Part shown: in pieces, positions 1 to 5,551 of the stretch
Layout of the letters: each line of letters opens with the position of its first letter
How positions within the stretch are numbered: the first letter of the stretch is position 1
Assembly: GCA_030744095.1 (NCBI GenBank)
Contig: JASLRF010000304.1
Coordinates: forward strand, 1-5,551
DNA from: Pirellulaceae bacterium
GTDB taxonomy: Bacteria > Planctomycetota > Planctomycetia > Pirellulales > Pirellulaceae
Direction of reading: 5' to 3'
DNA: 5,551 nt
The notes under the pieces: generated by a model
The model's input: only the letters and a program-made list of their open reading frames with translations
Told to the model about the DNA's origin: nothing
Database searches by the model: none
Translations under genes and position numbers: made by a program

Positions 1-1044
1 AAATCGAAAAGCTCGCGTCGTCTGGTCCACTTGATCCGCAAGGTAAAGCAGCTTCAGATCTTCGATCACATCCGTCTGTCGCCTGCCGACGACAACTGAC
101 GCGCTGATGCTACTTCCCGCGCGTGCCGCTTCGCGAAGCCGCATTGCATCGTCTTCGAACGCCCGGCCTTCGATGTACAATTCACAGTGATCCGCAATTA
201 CGCAGAGCAGTTCGCCCACGGCGACATGCTGGCCTTGATTGACTGTCAGTCGTTGCACGTGGAACAGGTGTTCTTCCTGACATCCACCGTCTTCATGCGT
301 ATGAGCGGGAGCGTAGACCGTCAGTGACGGAACCAGTTCTCCCGTCGCCAGGATCTGGTCAAGTTGGTCGTCTTCCAAACCATGCAGCAACAAGGCCTGC
401 CGTTCGGCTCGCAACGACGCCTCGAGTTTCTGGCGTTCATACTCCTGCTCGAGAACCCGCTTGCCCTCCAAGACATCTTCAGAAATGGCATTCAAGCGGT
501 CGATTTCGCGTTTCACAACCTTCAGGTTTTCTGCAGTTTGCAGAAAGCTTCGCTGCGCGGCCACAAGCTCTTCATGGGTCAGGCGAATGTCAAACATCGG
601 ACTGCCGGGCACACTGGCCGCACCTTGTACGGCATATACTTTCGTGACCACTCCCGTTAATGGCGCGGTGATCTGAATCTGCGAGTGTCCGGGACGCTCA
701 ACGACCATGGCCGGCAACGCAATCGTCCGTTGGAATGTGCTGAGCGAAACTTGAACTGGTGTATAGTCGATATTCTCCAGCCCGGCACCCGTCAACTCGA
801 TCGCGGTGTCGTCGGAGTGACCAGCGTGCACGACGCCATGATCGTGACCTTCATGATCGTCACCGCCATCTGAATCGGTGTGGTCTTCTTCGCTTTCCTG
901 GCTTGCGGTAACGAAATCCCGCACGTGTGGAAGCCAAAGTTGGTAGGTTGCCGCTCCCGTCACAAGTAGTACGGTCACCACGACACTGGCCATAATTGTC
1001 GCGCGACTCTGGTTCATTCGGTCCAGAGCATTTCTTTTGTTCAT
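1..1044 (-). CDS. RND efflux periplasmic adaptor subunit, CzcB/CusB-like (3' end beyond window)
   Basis: Membrane-fusion adaptor expected to link an inner-membrane RND pump to an outer-membrane channel, probably for divalent or monovalent heavy-metal export. The frame is open from an ATG at 1044 to base 1 (348 residues, no stop). Residues 16-36 form a membrane anchor or uncleaved signal. Residues 54-79 are rich in His and Asp (DDHEGHDHG, then VVHAGH), as in metal-efflux adaptors. Residues 123-153 resemble the first lipoyl half (ITAPLTGVVTKVY). Residues 157-225 look like the alpha-helical hairpin. The second lipoyl half starts near 242 (TVYAPA) and holds a His/Cys-rich insert, HTHEDGGC, at 248-255. 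Residues 340-347 (DQTTRAFR) match the beta-barrel entry motif of the HlyD family. AGAGAG at 1051-1056 lies 6 nt before the ATG and supports this start. The gene lies 156 nt downstream of the small Cys/His-rich gene. The family is confident; the metal specificity is inferred only from the His-rich segments. The ORF was assembled by reverse-complementing and translating this region by hand. Confidence 0.9.
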   Translation of the reverse strand, partial: MNKRNALDRMNQSRATIMASVVVTVLLVTGAATYQLWLPHVRDFVTASQESEEDHTDSDGGDDHEGHDHGVVHAGHSDDTAIELTGAGLENIDYTPVQVSLSTFQRTIALPAMVVERPGHSQIQITAPLTGVVTKVYAVQGAASVPGSPMFDIRLTHEELVAAQRSFLQTAENLKVVKREIDRLNAISEDVLEGKRVLEQEYERQKLEASLRAERQALLLHGLEDDQLDQILATGELVPSLTVYAPAHTHEDGGCQEEHLFHVQRLTVNQGQHVAVGELLCVIADHCELYIEGRAFEDDAMRLREAARAGSSISASVVVGRRQTDVIEDLKLLYLADQVDQTTRAFRF

Positions 1045-1050
1045 GATTCA

Positions 1051-1056
1051 CTCTCT
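1051..1056 (-). promoter_or_regulatory. Shine-Dalgarno for the RND adaptor
   Basis: On the minus strand this reads AGAGAG, 6 nt before the ATG at 1044. It is a modest but well-spaced ribosome binding site. It fixes the adaptor start and argues against the out-of-frame ATG further upstream at 1156. Confidence 0.5.
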
Positions 1057-1200
1057 TGTTGCCATTACGGCGAAGGGACTCCGCAAACAGGTCAGCTTCC
1101 GGCAAGTGGTAGAAACTGCGAAGCACGTCGCGATTGAAGGCGACCGCACAGCACACAACTCGATGCGCGCAATCGTGCTCAACAGATGAGAGCGGAGCGA

Positions 1201-1644
1201 TCAGATCAGCAGCACGCGCAATCGCAGATGCTCGCGCAGCGAGAAACCGGATTTTGAATGAGAATAGACAGTCCCGGGTATGATCGTCTTGCCAACCGCA
1301 TCAAAACCGTGACCAGTGATGGCCAGACTGAGCGATCGAACACCGAAGTTCAATTTGCGATCCCGTTCTGATGTTCGTTCGACGACGACGAACCGGCACT
1401 GATCGCCTTCACACTGATGTTGGTGATGATCGCGGCGGTCTGCCGGTAGATCGCCTACGATGCCTGCCAGTTCGGATGCAGTCTGGTCCAGAGCATCATG
1501 TGCACTGCAATCACATGTCTGGTCGTTTGCTGCCGGCTCCGGACAACATTCGAGCTCGCACGCGTGCGCATGGTGGAAGCAGCAGCCCAACACCATATGG
1601 ATGAGCAGCAAGTACGTCGCCAAATGTGAAGTTACGGCCTGCAT
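1201..1644 (-). CDS. Small exported Cys/His-rich protein of unknown function, linked to metal efflux
   Basis: No named family is recognised. With the ATG at 1644 the product has 147 residues. Residues 5-20 form a hydrophobic export segment ending VLGCC, which could be a weak lipobox (V-L-G-C21) or a signal-peptidase I region. Directly after it is a dense putative metal-binding cluster: C21, C22, H24, H25, H27, C29, C33, C34, C44, C46, H49. A second cluster, HHQHQCEGDQC, covers residues 73-83. In total there are 9 Cys and 12 His, almost all in the first 83 residues. The C-terminal half has few such residues and ends in a basic/hydrophobic tail (LREHLRLRVLLI). In-frame TTG (1656) and GTG (1650) starts also exist; the ATG is preferred because GGA lies 7 nt upstream and the export segment still fits. 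I recall similar small proteins before RND metal-efflux genes in planctomycetes, but this needs a homology search. A periplasmic metal-binding or metal-sensing role is inferred. Confidence 0.72.
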   Translation of the reverse strand: MQAVTSHLATYLLLIHMVLGCCFHHAHACELECCPEPAANDQTCDCSAHDALDQTASELAGIVGDLPADRRDHHQHQCEGDQCRFVVVERTSERDRKLNFGVRSLSLAITGHGFDAVGKTIIPGTVYSHSKSGFSLREHLRLRVLLI

Positions 1645-1679
1645 GAACACGTCCAAAGTTAATACACCAATTCCGCTTA

Positions 1680-1708
1680 ATGATTGGTCTTTCCAATCGG
1701 CGGGTCAA
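1680..1708 (-). promoter_or_regulatory. Candidate sigma70-type promoter of the metal-efflux unit
   Basis: On the minus strand there is a -35-like TTGACC (1708-1703), a 17-nt spacer and a -10-like AATCAT (1685-1680; 4 of 6 matches to TATAAT). Transcription would start near 1673, giving a 5' leader of about 30 nt before the ATG at 1644. The spacing is ideal, but the -10 is weak and planctomycete promoters are poorly characterised, so this is a candidate. A perfect dyad overlaps the spacer and the -10. Confidence 0.38.
1682..1698. promoter_or_regulatory. Dyad GATTGG-N5-CCAATC, possible operator
   Basis: This is a perfect 6-bp inverted repeat (GATTGG at 1682-1687, CCAATC at 1693-1698) around the 5-nt centre TCTTT. 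It lies 38 nt before the ATG of the Cys/His-rich gene and between the proposed -35 and -10 elements. A dimeric regulator bound here would block or remodel the promoter, as MerR- and ArsR-type metal regulators do. The sequence does not match a consensus I can name, and no regulator gene is in the window. Confidence 0.35.
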
Positions 1709-1842
1709 TCCCGAAAATCTTCCAAAAAGTTGAATTGACGTTGTAGCCGTCATAATCGGGGCCTTAGGACGGCTGGCAGGATCGTGAGGCTGCGGATTGA
1801 GCGTCTGACACGAGCCAAAGACCGTTGGTAATCGGAACGAGC

Positions 1843-1868
1843 GTCGTATTCGACACGTTCAATACGAC
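1843..1868. repeat. 8-bp perfect inverted repeat, possible terminator or binding site
   Basis: GTCGTATT (1843-1850) and AATACGAC (1861-1868) are exact reverse complements around a 10-nt loop. The repeat lies 74 nt or more downstream of the sulfatase stop. No T-run follows on either strand, so it is not a textbook intrinsic terminator. It could be a transcript 3'-end stabiliser or a protein binding site. Confidence 0.4.
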
Positions 1869-1916
1869 AGCATCATCACTACTTTCCAACACGCGCGTAC
1901 ATCGTAGAGAGCGAAG

Positions 1917-1941
1917 CGCCACGCAGATCGCCGGTGTGGCG
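1917..1941 (-). terminator. GC-rich stem-loop directly after the sulfatase stop
   Basis: On the minus strand CGCCAC (1941-1936) and GTGGCG (1922-1917) can pair into a 6-bp GC-rich stem with a 13-nt loop, beginning immediately after the sulfatase TGA. The sequence that follows is pyrimidine-rich (CTTCGCTCTC) but has no T-run. Its position suits transcript termination or 3'-end protection; the evidence is structural only. Confidence 0.3.
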
Positions 1942-3426
1942 TCACTTCAAGCGTGATCTGTATTCCGGCCGCTTCTTCCAAGCTTCAAAATACGGTTCGT
2001 ACTCTTTGACTGTCGTCCAGAAGCGTGGCTGCGGTTCTGACGGCGAGACCGTGCCCTCGGGATAGTCCTTGCCGGCGACGCTGGCTGCAACCGATCGATT
2101 CCACCGCTGGAATTCTGCCCTTAGTCGTCGAGCAACATCGGGGCGTTCTTTGAACAGGTCGTGTTCTTCGCCTGGATCGTTGTCGAGATCGAATAACTGA
2201 AACGTGTCCTTCTTGATGTCCAGCGTGATCAGTTTGTAGTTATTGTCGATCAGCGCGGCGCGCCCGATGTGGCGGAACCCGATTGGCCTTTCTCGGAGTT
2301 GTAGATCCTTGCTAAACAGCGGCGCCAGACTCACACCGTCCTGAGGTTGCAGCATAGCGGTATCGGCGAGTTTGGCGACGTTCGCCAGAGTCGAAAAAAT
2401 ATCCATTGTGCAGGCGGGGTACGACGTGACGCGTGATTTGGGAATTCCTTTTGGCCACTCAATAATCGCTGGGACACGGAGACCTCCTTCGTAGACGCTG
2501 CCTTTGAAGCCACGCAAACCACCAACGGTGTCAGGCGAAATCTTCGGCAGTCCGCCATTGTCGCTGCAAAACCAGAACAGTGTATTCTCTTCGATCCCTA
2601 GTTGTGTGAGCCCCTGGCGCAATGCTCCGATGCTGCGATCCATAGCGACTAACTCGCCATAGTGGTCTTGCGATTTGGCTTCCAGCTCCCCAAAGGCGGT
2701 CTTGTCTTCGTCTGCCGCCACCCACGGGCTGTGCGGCGTTCCATACCAAATCACGGTGAAAAAAGGATTCTTCGATTTGGCCTGTTGGCCGATGAACTTC
2801 AGGGCCTCGGCAACAATGATTTCGGACGAGTCGCCTTCGAATTCTTCAAAATCACCACTGCGGCTCATGATTGGATTGCGATCGAAGAAGTTGGTCACCG
2901 AGAGCCATTGTTCGAACCCAAATTCGCCAGGGTTATGATCGTCGCTCGCCAAGACAGGAACCCCTGGACCGCGAAGACCGTTTAGATGCCACTTGCCAAA
3001 ATGCCCGGTCGCATAGCCAACATCGCGGAGCGCCTGAGCGACGGTGCGCTCCTGCCTCCGCAATGCGTAGCCGTGGCTCTCCACACCAGTACGGTCATTC
3101 GTCCTACCGGTCAAGACGGAGGCTCGGGTCGGCGAACAGACAGGCGCCCCGGCGTAAAAACGATCAAATCGCAGCCCATTGGCCGCCATCGCATCCAAGT
3201 GAGGTGTCTTGAGAATCGGATGGTTGTAGTAACCCGTTTGGCCCCAGCCCATGTCATCGGCCATCACCAAGACGATGTTCGGACGTTCGTTGGGCGCGGC
3301 TTCGACACCGCCCACCCACGACGCGACCACGGTCAGTAGAACGACAAACGAGGTCCATCGAAAAAGTCGAGCACGTTTGGCGGGCCAGCACTGACCGACA
3401 TCCGACAAAGGAACGGAAAGAAACAT
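1942..3426 (-). CDS. Secreted type I (formylglycine) sulfatase, arylsulfatase A-like
   Basis: Predicted to hydrolyse sulfate esters, probably on sulfated polysaccharides, after export. With the ATG at 3426 it has 494 residues. A signal peptide has a basic n-region (KRARLFRW, 17-24) and a hydrophobic core at 25-40, ending near VEAA (41-44). The alkaline-phosphatase/sulfatase fold follows: metal-binding D57-D58 (MADDMGWG); the core motif C97-S-P-T-R101, where C97 would be oxidised to formylglycine; K145 and H147 (GKWH); H232 (TPHSPW); D289-N290 (SDNGG); and K308 (FKGSVYEGG). All expected catalytic and calcium ligands that I can locate are present. The C-terminal [14 protein letters not shown] at about 412-425 is typical of the family. 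GAGAGGA lies 6 nt before the 3426 ATG, so this start is preferred to the ATG at 3441, which has no Shine-Dalgarno. The exact substrate cannot be told from the sequence. No formylglycine-generating enzyme is in the window, so maturation must be supplied elsewhere. Confidence 0.95.
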   Translation of the reverse strand: MFLSVPLSDVGQCWPAKRARLFRWTSFVVLLTVVASWVGGVEAAPNERPNIVLVMADDMGWGQTGYYNHPILKTPHLDAMAANGLRFDRFYAGAPVCSPTRASVLTGRTNDRTGVESHGYALRRQERTVAQALRDVGYATGHFGKWHLNGLRGPGVPVLASDDHNPGEFGFEQWLSVTNFFDRNPIMSRSGDFEEFEGDSSEIIVAEALKFIGQQAKSKNPFFTVIWYGTPHSPWVAADEDKTAFGELEAKSQDHYGELVAMDRSIGALRQGLTQLGIEENTLFWFCSDNGGLPKISPDTVGGLRGFKGSVYEGGLRVPAIIEWPKGIPKSRVTSYPACTMDIFSTLANVAKLADTAMLQPQDGVSLAPLFSKDLQLRERPIGFRHIGRAALIDNNYKLITLDIKKDTFQLFDLDNDPGEEHDLFKERPDVARRLRAEFQRWNRSVAASVAGKDYPEGTVSPSEPQPRFWTTVKEYEPYFEAWKKRPEYRSRLK

Positions 3427-3432
3427 GGACAA

Positions 3433-3439
3433 TCCTCTC
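3433..3439 (-). promoter_or_regulatory. Shine-Dalgarno deciding the sulfatase start
   Basis: On the minus strand this reads GAGAGGA, 6 nt before the ATG at 3426. It overlaps the alternative upstream ATG (3441-3439), which has only CGCTGATCGA before it. This strongly favours the 3426 start. Confidence 0.65.
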
Positions 3440-3441
3440 AT

Positions 3442-3615
3442 TCGATCAGCGCAGAGCGGACAGTCCAGCGCAACGCGCGTCTCACCACTCGCTAGGAAAT
3501 CAAAAATCCGAGCAACCGTTGCAAGCCAGCTCGAAGGGCGACGGCCGAGTGGCCAGGGACCTCAGGCGGCTGGCATTCTATTGTCATCACGATGATTGCG
3601 ACCGTCAATCGCTGG
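3442..3615. other. Spacer between DUF819 and sulfatase genes
   Basis: Non-coding stretch of 174 nt up to the alternative sulfatase ATG. Apart from the candidate terminator at 3501-3535, it contains short GC palindromes such as GCGC-AAC-GCGC (3468-3478) that are probably chance. No promoter with both a -35 and a -10 could be recognised, although the sulfatase needs one if the terminator is real. Confidence 0.5.
3501..3535 (-). terminator. Candidate intrinsic terminator of the peptidase-DUF819 unit
   Basis: On the minus strand TTCGAGC (3535-3529) pairs with GCTCGGA (3513-3507). This makes a 7-bp stem, including one G-U pair, with a 15-nt loop, followed directly by TTTTT (3506-3502). It lies about 80 nt after the DUF819 stop and about 75 nt before the sulfatase ATG. 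That is where a terminator would be expected if the sulfatase is a separate unit. The large loop makes it of moderate strength. I find no convincing promoter between it and the sulfatase. Confidence 0.42.
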
Positions 3616-5094
3616 CTAGATCGGTGCGACGGCACGCATCATGTACGCACAGAGCCAGGCGCCATACGTTCCCAACGCATACCCCAGCACCGCCAGCAAT
3701 ACTCCGACGGGCGCCAGCGACGGGTGAAACGCGGCGGCGACGACGGGCGCACTTGCAGCACCGCCAATGTTCGCCTTGCTTCCCACGGCCAGGAAGAAGT
3801 AGGGCGCTCGGATGACGTATCCCACGACGAACATCAAGCCGACATGAAACAGCATCCAAACGAGTCCCACGACAAACAACTCCGGCTCTTCAAATACGGC
3901 ACGGATGTCCATGTTCAGCCCAATTGTGGCTACCAGGGTAAAAATGAACGCAGTCCCAACACGTGATGCTCCCACACCTTCCAAATTACGGGCCTTGGTG
4001 AATGACAGGAATACGCCCAGCGTGGTCGCCAGAACGATCAGCCAGAAGAACGTCGAATCCAAACTGAACTTGCTTAAAAACGGTGCCGTGGTGCCTATCC
4101 AAGGGGCGATCATATCGGCGAGAAGATGGCAGATTCCAGTCGCACCGAAGGCAAACGCCAGCAGCACCATCAGATTGGCCGTCGTCGGGATGCGCGCCGT
4201 TTTTACACTGAAGGCTTCCATTTTTTTCTGTAACGACTCAACACTGGACGCATCTGCCTTGAAAAACCGGTCGATCTGCTCGGCTTTGCCCACACCCAGC
4301 AACAAGAATGTCATCCAGAATTCGGCGACCAGAACGTCGATCGCAACCATCACGCTGTAGAGTTCGTTGGATGGGCCGAACACTTCTTTCATCGCGACCT
4401 GATTCGCGCCACCGCCGATCCAGCCACCGGCGACCGTCGACAGTCCTCGCCAAACCGCTTCCGGGCCTTCGCCACCGACAAGTTGCGGACTGACCATGCC
4501 AACCAACCAGACCGCAAACGGTCCACCCAAAATCACGCCGACCGTGCCCGTCAGGAACATGATCAGCGCCTTCGGGCCGAGTTTCAAAATCTCTCGCAGG
4601 TCCACGCTGATGGTCAACAGTACCAGGCTGGCAGGCAATAGAAACCGAGTTGCGACAAAGTACAGTTTCGACTGTTCCACATCGACTAGACGAAAAAACG
4701 TCAAGAGCGATGGCAGGAAATAGCACAGCAACAGCATCGGGATGAACTTGTAGAAAGTCCTCCAAAAGGGAGATGGGATGTTGCTCGTCCAAAACACCAG
4801 CCCCAGGAACATCATCAAGATTCCGAAGATGGTCGCATCGTTACTGATCAAGGCGCGCGAGCCGGATTCGCTAGTTTGGGAAGATTCCAGCGGAACAGGC
4901 GTCTGACTTGCGTTGGGCGCTGAACCGTTTCTATGTGGAACTCCGACGGCGGGTGATTCCGGCGACGATGGTGTTGGACCCTGTTCTTGAGCAACGCTGA
5001 TGTCCGATAACACCACCAGCAAAAAGAAAAAGTACAATGAGCGCACCAGAAGCCTGCCTTTCCGTCGAAAGAACAGTGAGAAGCGGTCGATCAA
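3616..5094 (-). CDS. DUF819 family polytopic membrane protein with N-terminal signal peptide
   Basis: Polytopic membrane protein of the DUF819 (YjcL-like) family; the family function is unestablished, though its fold and glycine-rich re-entrant-like motifs suggest a transporter. It has 492 residues. A basic n-region and hydrophobic stretch (RRKGRLLVR, then YFFFLLVVL) end at S-V-A35, a plausible signal-peptidase site. A low-complexity Pro/Ser/Thr-rich segment covers about 38-80. Hydrophobic segments then run from about 87 to the C-terminus: roughly 87-104, 116-134, 148-163, 176-200, 245-268, 306-332, 348-365, 380-394, 406-429 and 462-488. Two glycine-rich motifs, GGWIGGGANQVA (223-234) and GSKANIGGAASAP (438-450), sit in matching places in the two halves, which suggests an internal duplication. 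The start is TTG, overlapping the peptidase stop by 4 nt (TTGA), with only a weak ribosome binding site; a GTG at residue 17 is an alternative. The overlap suggests translational coupling. The family call is firm; the substrate is unknown. Confidence 0.88.
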   Translation of the reverse strand: MIDRFSLFFRRKGRLLVRSLYFFFLLVVLSDISVAQEQGPTPSSPESPAVGVPHRNGSAPNASQTPVPLESSQTSESGSRALISNDATIFGILMMFLGLVFWTSNIPSPFWRTFYKFIPMLLLCYFLPSLLTFFRLVDVEQSKLYFVATRFLLPASLVLLTISVDLREILKLGPKALIMFLTGTVGVILGGPFAVWLVGMVSPQLVGGEGPEAVWRGLSTVAGGWIGGGANQVAMKEVFGPSNELYSVMVAIDVLVAEFWMTFLLLGVGKAEQIDRFFKADASSVESLQKKMEAFSVKTARIPTTANLMVLLAFAFGATGICHLLADMIAPWIGTTAPFLSKFSLDSTFFWLIVLATTLGVFLSFTKARNLEGVGASRVGTAFIFTLVATIGLNMDIRAVFEEPELFVVGLVWMLFHVGLMFVVGYVIRAPYFFLAVGSKANIGGAASAPVVAAAFHPSLAPVGVLLAVLGYALGTYGAWLCAYMMRAVAPI

Positions 5095-5551
5095 ATCAAC
5101 TGTTCTAGTTCCGTCACCAGTTGCTCGAAGTGTCTCAGCGCGGTATCGACCGGTTCCGGCTGTTCCATGTCCACACCCGCGTCGCGAAGCAGGTCCAGCG
5201 AATACCTAGAACAACCTCCTTTGAGGAAACTCAGGTAATCGTTCAATTCACTTTCGCCGCCGTTGACAACGCGGTGGCAAAGTGCGATTGCGGCCGACAT
5301 CCCAGTGGCATACTTGTAGACATAGAACGCGCGATAGAAATGTGGAATTCGCAAACATTCCAACGCGAGCACCGCGTCCAAGGTAAACTGCGGACCGAAA
5401 TAGGTACACAACAAATCGCGATACACCTCTTGAAAAGCCTGAAGCGTCAGGGCCTCGCCCGCCTCAGCCATGGCGTGTGTGATCTTTTCGAATTCTGCGA
5501 ACATCGTCTGGCGAATGATCGTGCCGCGAATCCCATCAATTTCACGATTGA
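5091..5551 (-). CDS. pepF: M3B family oligoendopeptidase F-type metallopeptidase, C-terminal part (5' end beyond window)
   Basis: Zinc metallopeptidase expected to cut short peptides in the cytoplasm. The frame is open to the window edge at 5551 and ends at a TGA at 5093-5091, giving 152 complete residues. The internal ATG at 5504 is not the true start, because conserved sequence continues upstream of it (EIDGIRGTIIRQTMFAEFE reads through it). Family signatures include IRQTMFAEFE near the start of the fragment and IPHFYRAFYVYKYATGMSAA further on, the latter carrying the conserved His/Tyr residues of the M3 substrate site. The HEXXH zinc motif would lie in the missing upstream part, so catalytic competence cannot be judged. 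The last residues (HFEQLVTELEQLI) end normally, so the C-terminus is intact. It overlaps the DUF819 start by 4 nt and is probably in the same operon. Confidence 0.9.
   Translation of the reverse strand, partial: NREIDGIRGTIIRQTMFAEFEKITHAMAEAGEALTLQAFQEVYRDLLCTYFGPQFTLDAVLALECLRIPHFYRAFYVYKYATGMSAAIALCHRVVNGGESELNDYLSFLKGGCSRYSLDLLRDAGVDMEQPEPVDTALRHFEQLVTELEQLI

Larger units (their letters stand above)
1645..1941. other. Intergenic region between the sulfatase and the metal-efflux unit
   Basis: About 297 nt with no convincing gene. From the sulfatase side it holds a GC-rich stem-loop just after the sulfatase stop (1917-1941), an 8-bp inverted repeat (1843-1868), and the candidate promoter with its dyad (1680-1708). 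The stretch 1710-1842 shows no recognisable element. Short open frames crossing it have no ribosome binding site and no recognisable protein character. Confidence 0.6.

Noticed and set aside
324..676. Three overlapping plus-strand ORFs of 71-107 residues
   Set aside because: They lie opposite the adaptor coding frame, which carries continuous HlyD-type features through this region.
860..1156. 98-residue minus-strand ORF beginning upstream of the adaptor
   Set aside because: It overlaps the adaptor N-terminus in another frame, its product has no membrane or domain character, and the adaptor frame has the better ribosome binding site and clear family motifs.
1730..1756. Plus-strand TTGAAT...CATAAT resembling a promoter
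   Set aside because: The spacer is only 15 nt and no plus-strand gene lies downstream; it would read into the sulfatase antisense.
1942..3441. Upstream ATG at 3441 as the sulfatase start
   Set aside because: It has no Shine-Dalgarno and overlaps the strong GAGAGGA site that serves the ATG at 3426. It adds only five residues.
3905..4360. 151-residue plus-strand ORF opposite DUF819
   Set aside because: It is antisense to a well-supported gene, lacks a ribosome binding site and has no recognisable family.
4238..4792. 184-residue minus-strand ORF inside the DUF819 gene
   Set aside because: It is a frame-shifted shadow of a gene with a firm family match. Its product is Arg-rich and shows none of the hydrophobic segments.
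1..5551. Defence system, prophage, transposon or CRISPR content
   Set aside because: No integrase, transposase, terminal repeats, regularly spaced repeats, nuclease or toxin-like ORFs were found. All genes are co-directional and of ordinary planctomycete type.

Overview
The window looks like a chromosomal piece of a planctomycete (Pirellulaceae-like). The main reasons are a secreted formylglycine-type sulfatase (these bacteria carry many), a DUF819 membrane protein with an N-terminal signal peptide, and a Cys/His-rich small exported protein in front of an RND-type metal efflux adaptor, an arrangement I recall from planctomycete genomes. This placement is an inference from gene content. GC content appears moderate. 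I see no tRNA, rRNA, CRISPR array, phage or insertion-sequence signature.

All five genes lie on the minus strand, so transcription runs from high to low coordinates. In that order: (1) the C-terminal 152 residues of an M3B oligoendopeptidase F-type metallopeptidase, cut by the window edge at 5551; (2) a complete DUF819 family membrane protein, whose TTG start overlaps the peptidase stop by 4 nt, so the pair is probably translationally coupled; (3) a spacer of about 190 nt with a plausible intrinsic terminator at 3501-3535; (4) a complete secreted type I sulfatase with a strong Shine-Dalgarno sequence; (5) a spacer of about 300 nt holding two stem-loops downstream of the sulfatase and a candidate promoter with an embedded dyad; (6) a small exported Cys/His-rich protein of unknown function; (7) the first 348 residues of an RND efflux periplasmic adaptor (CzcB/CusB type), cut by the window edge at 1.

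Functionally there seem to be three units. The peptidase and DUF819 protein form one transcriptional unit of unknown joint purpose. The sulfatase is probably transcribed alone and would act on sulfated polysaccharides outside the cytoplasm. The small Cys/His-rich protein and the metal-efflux adaptor look like the start of a heavy-metal efflux operon, whose RND pump gene would be expected just past coordinate 1. The least described element is the Cys/His-rich protein together with its palindromic promoter.
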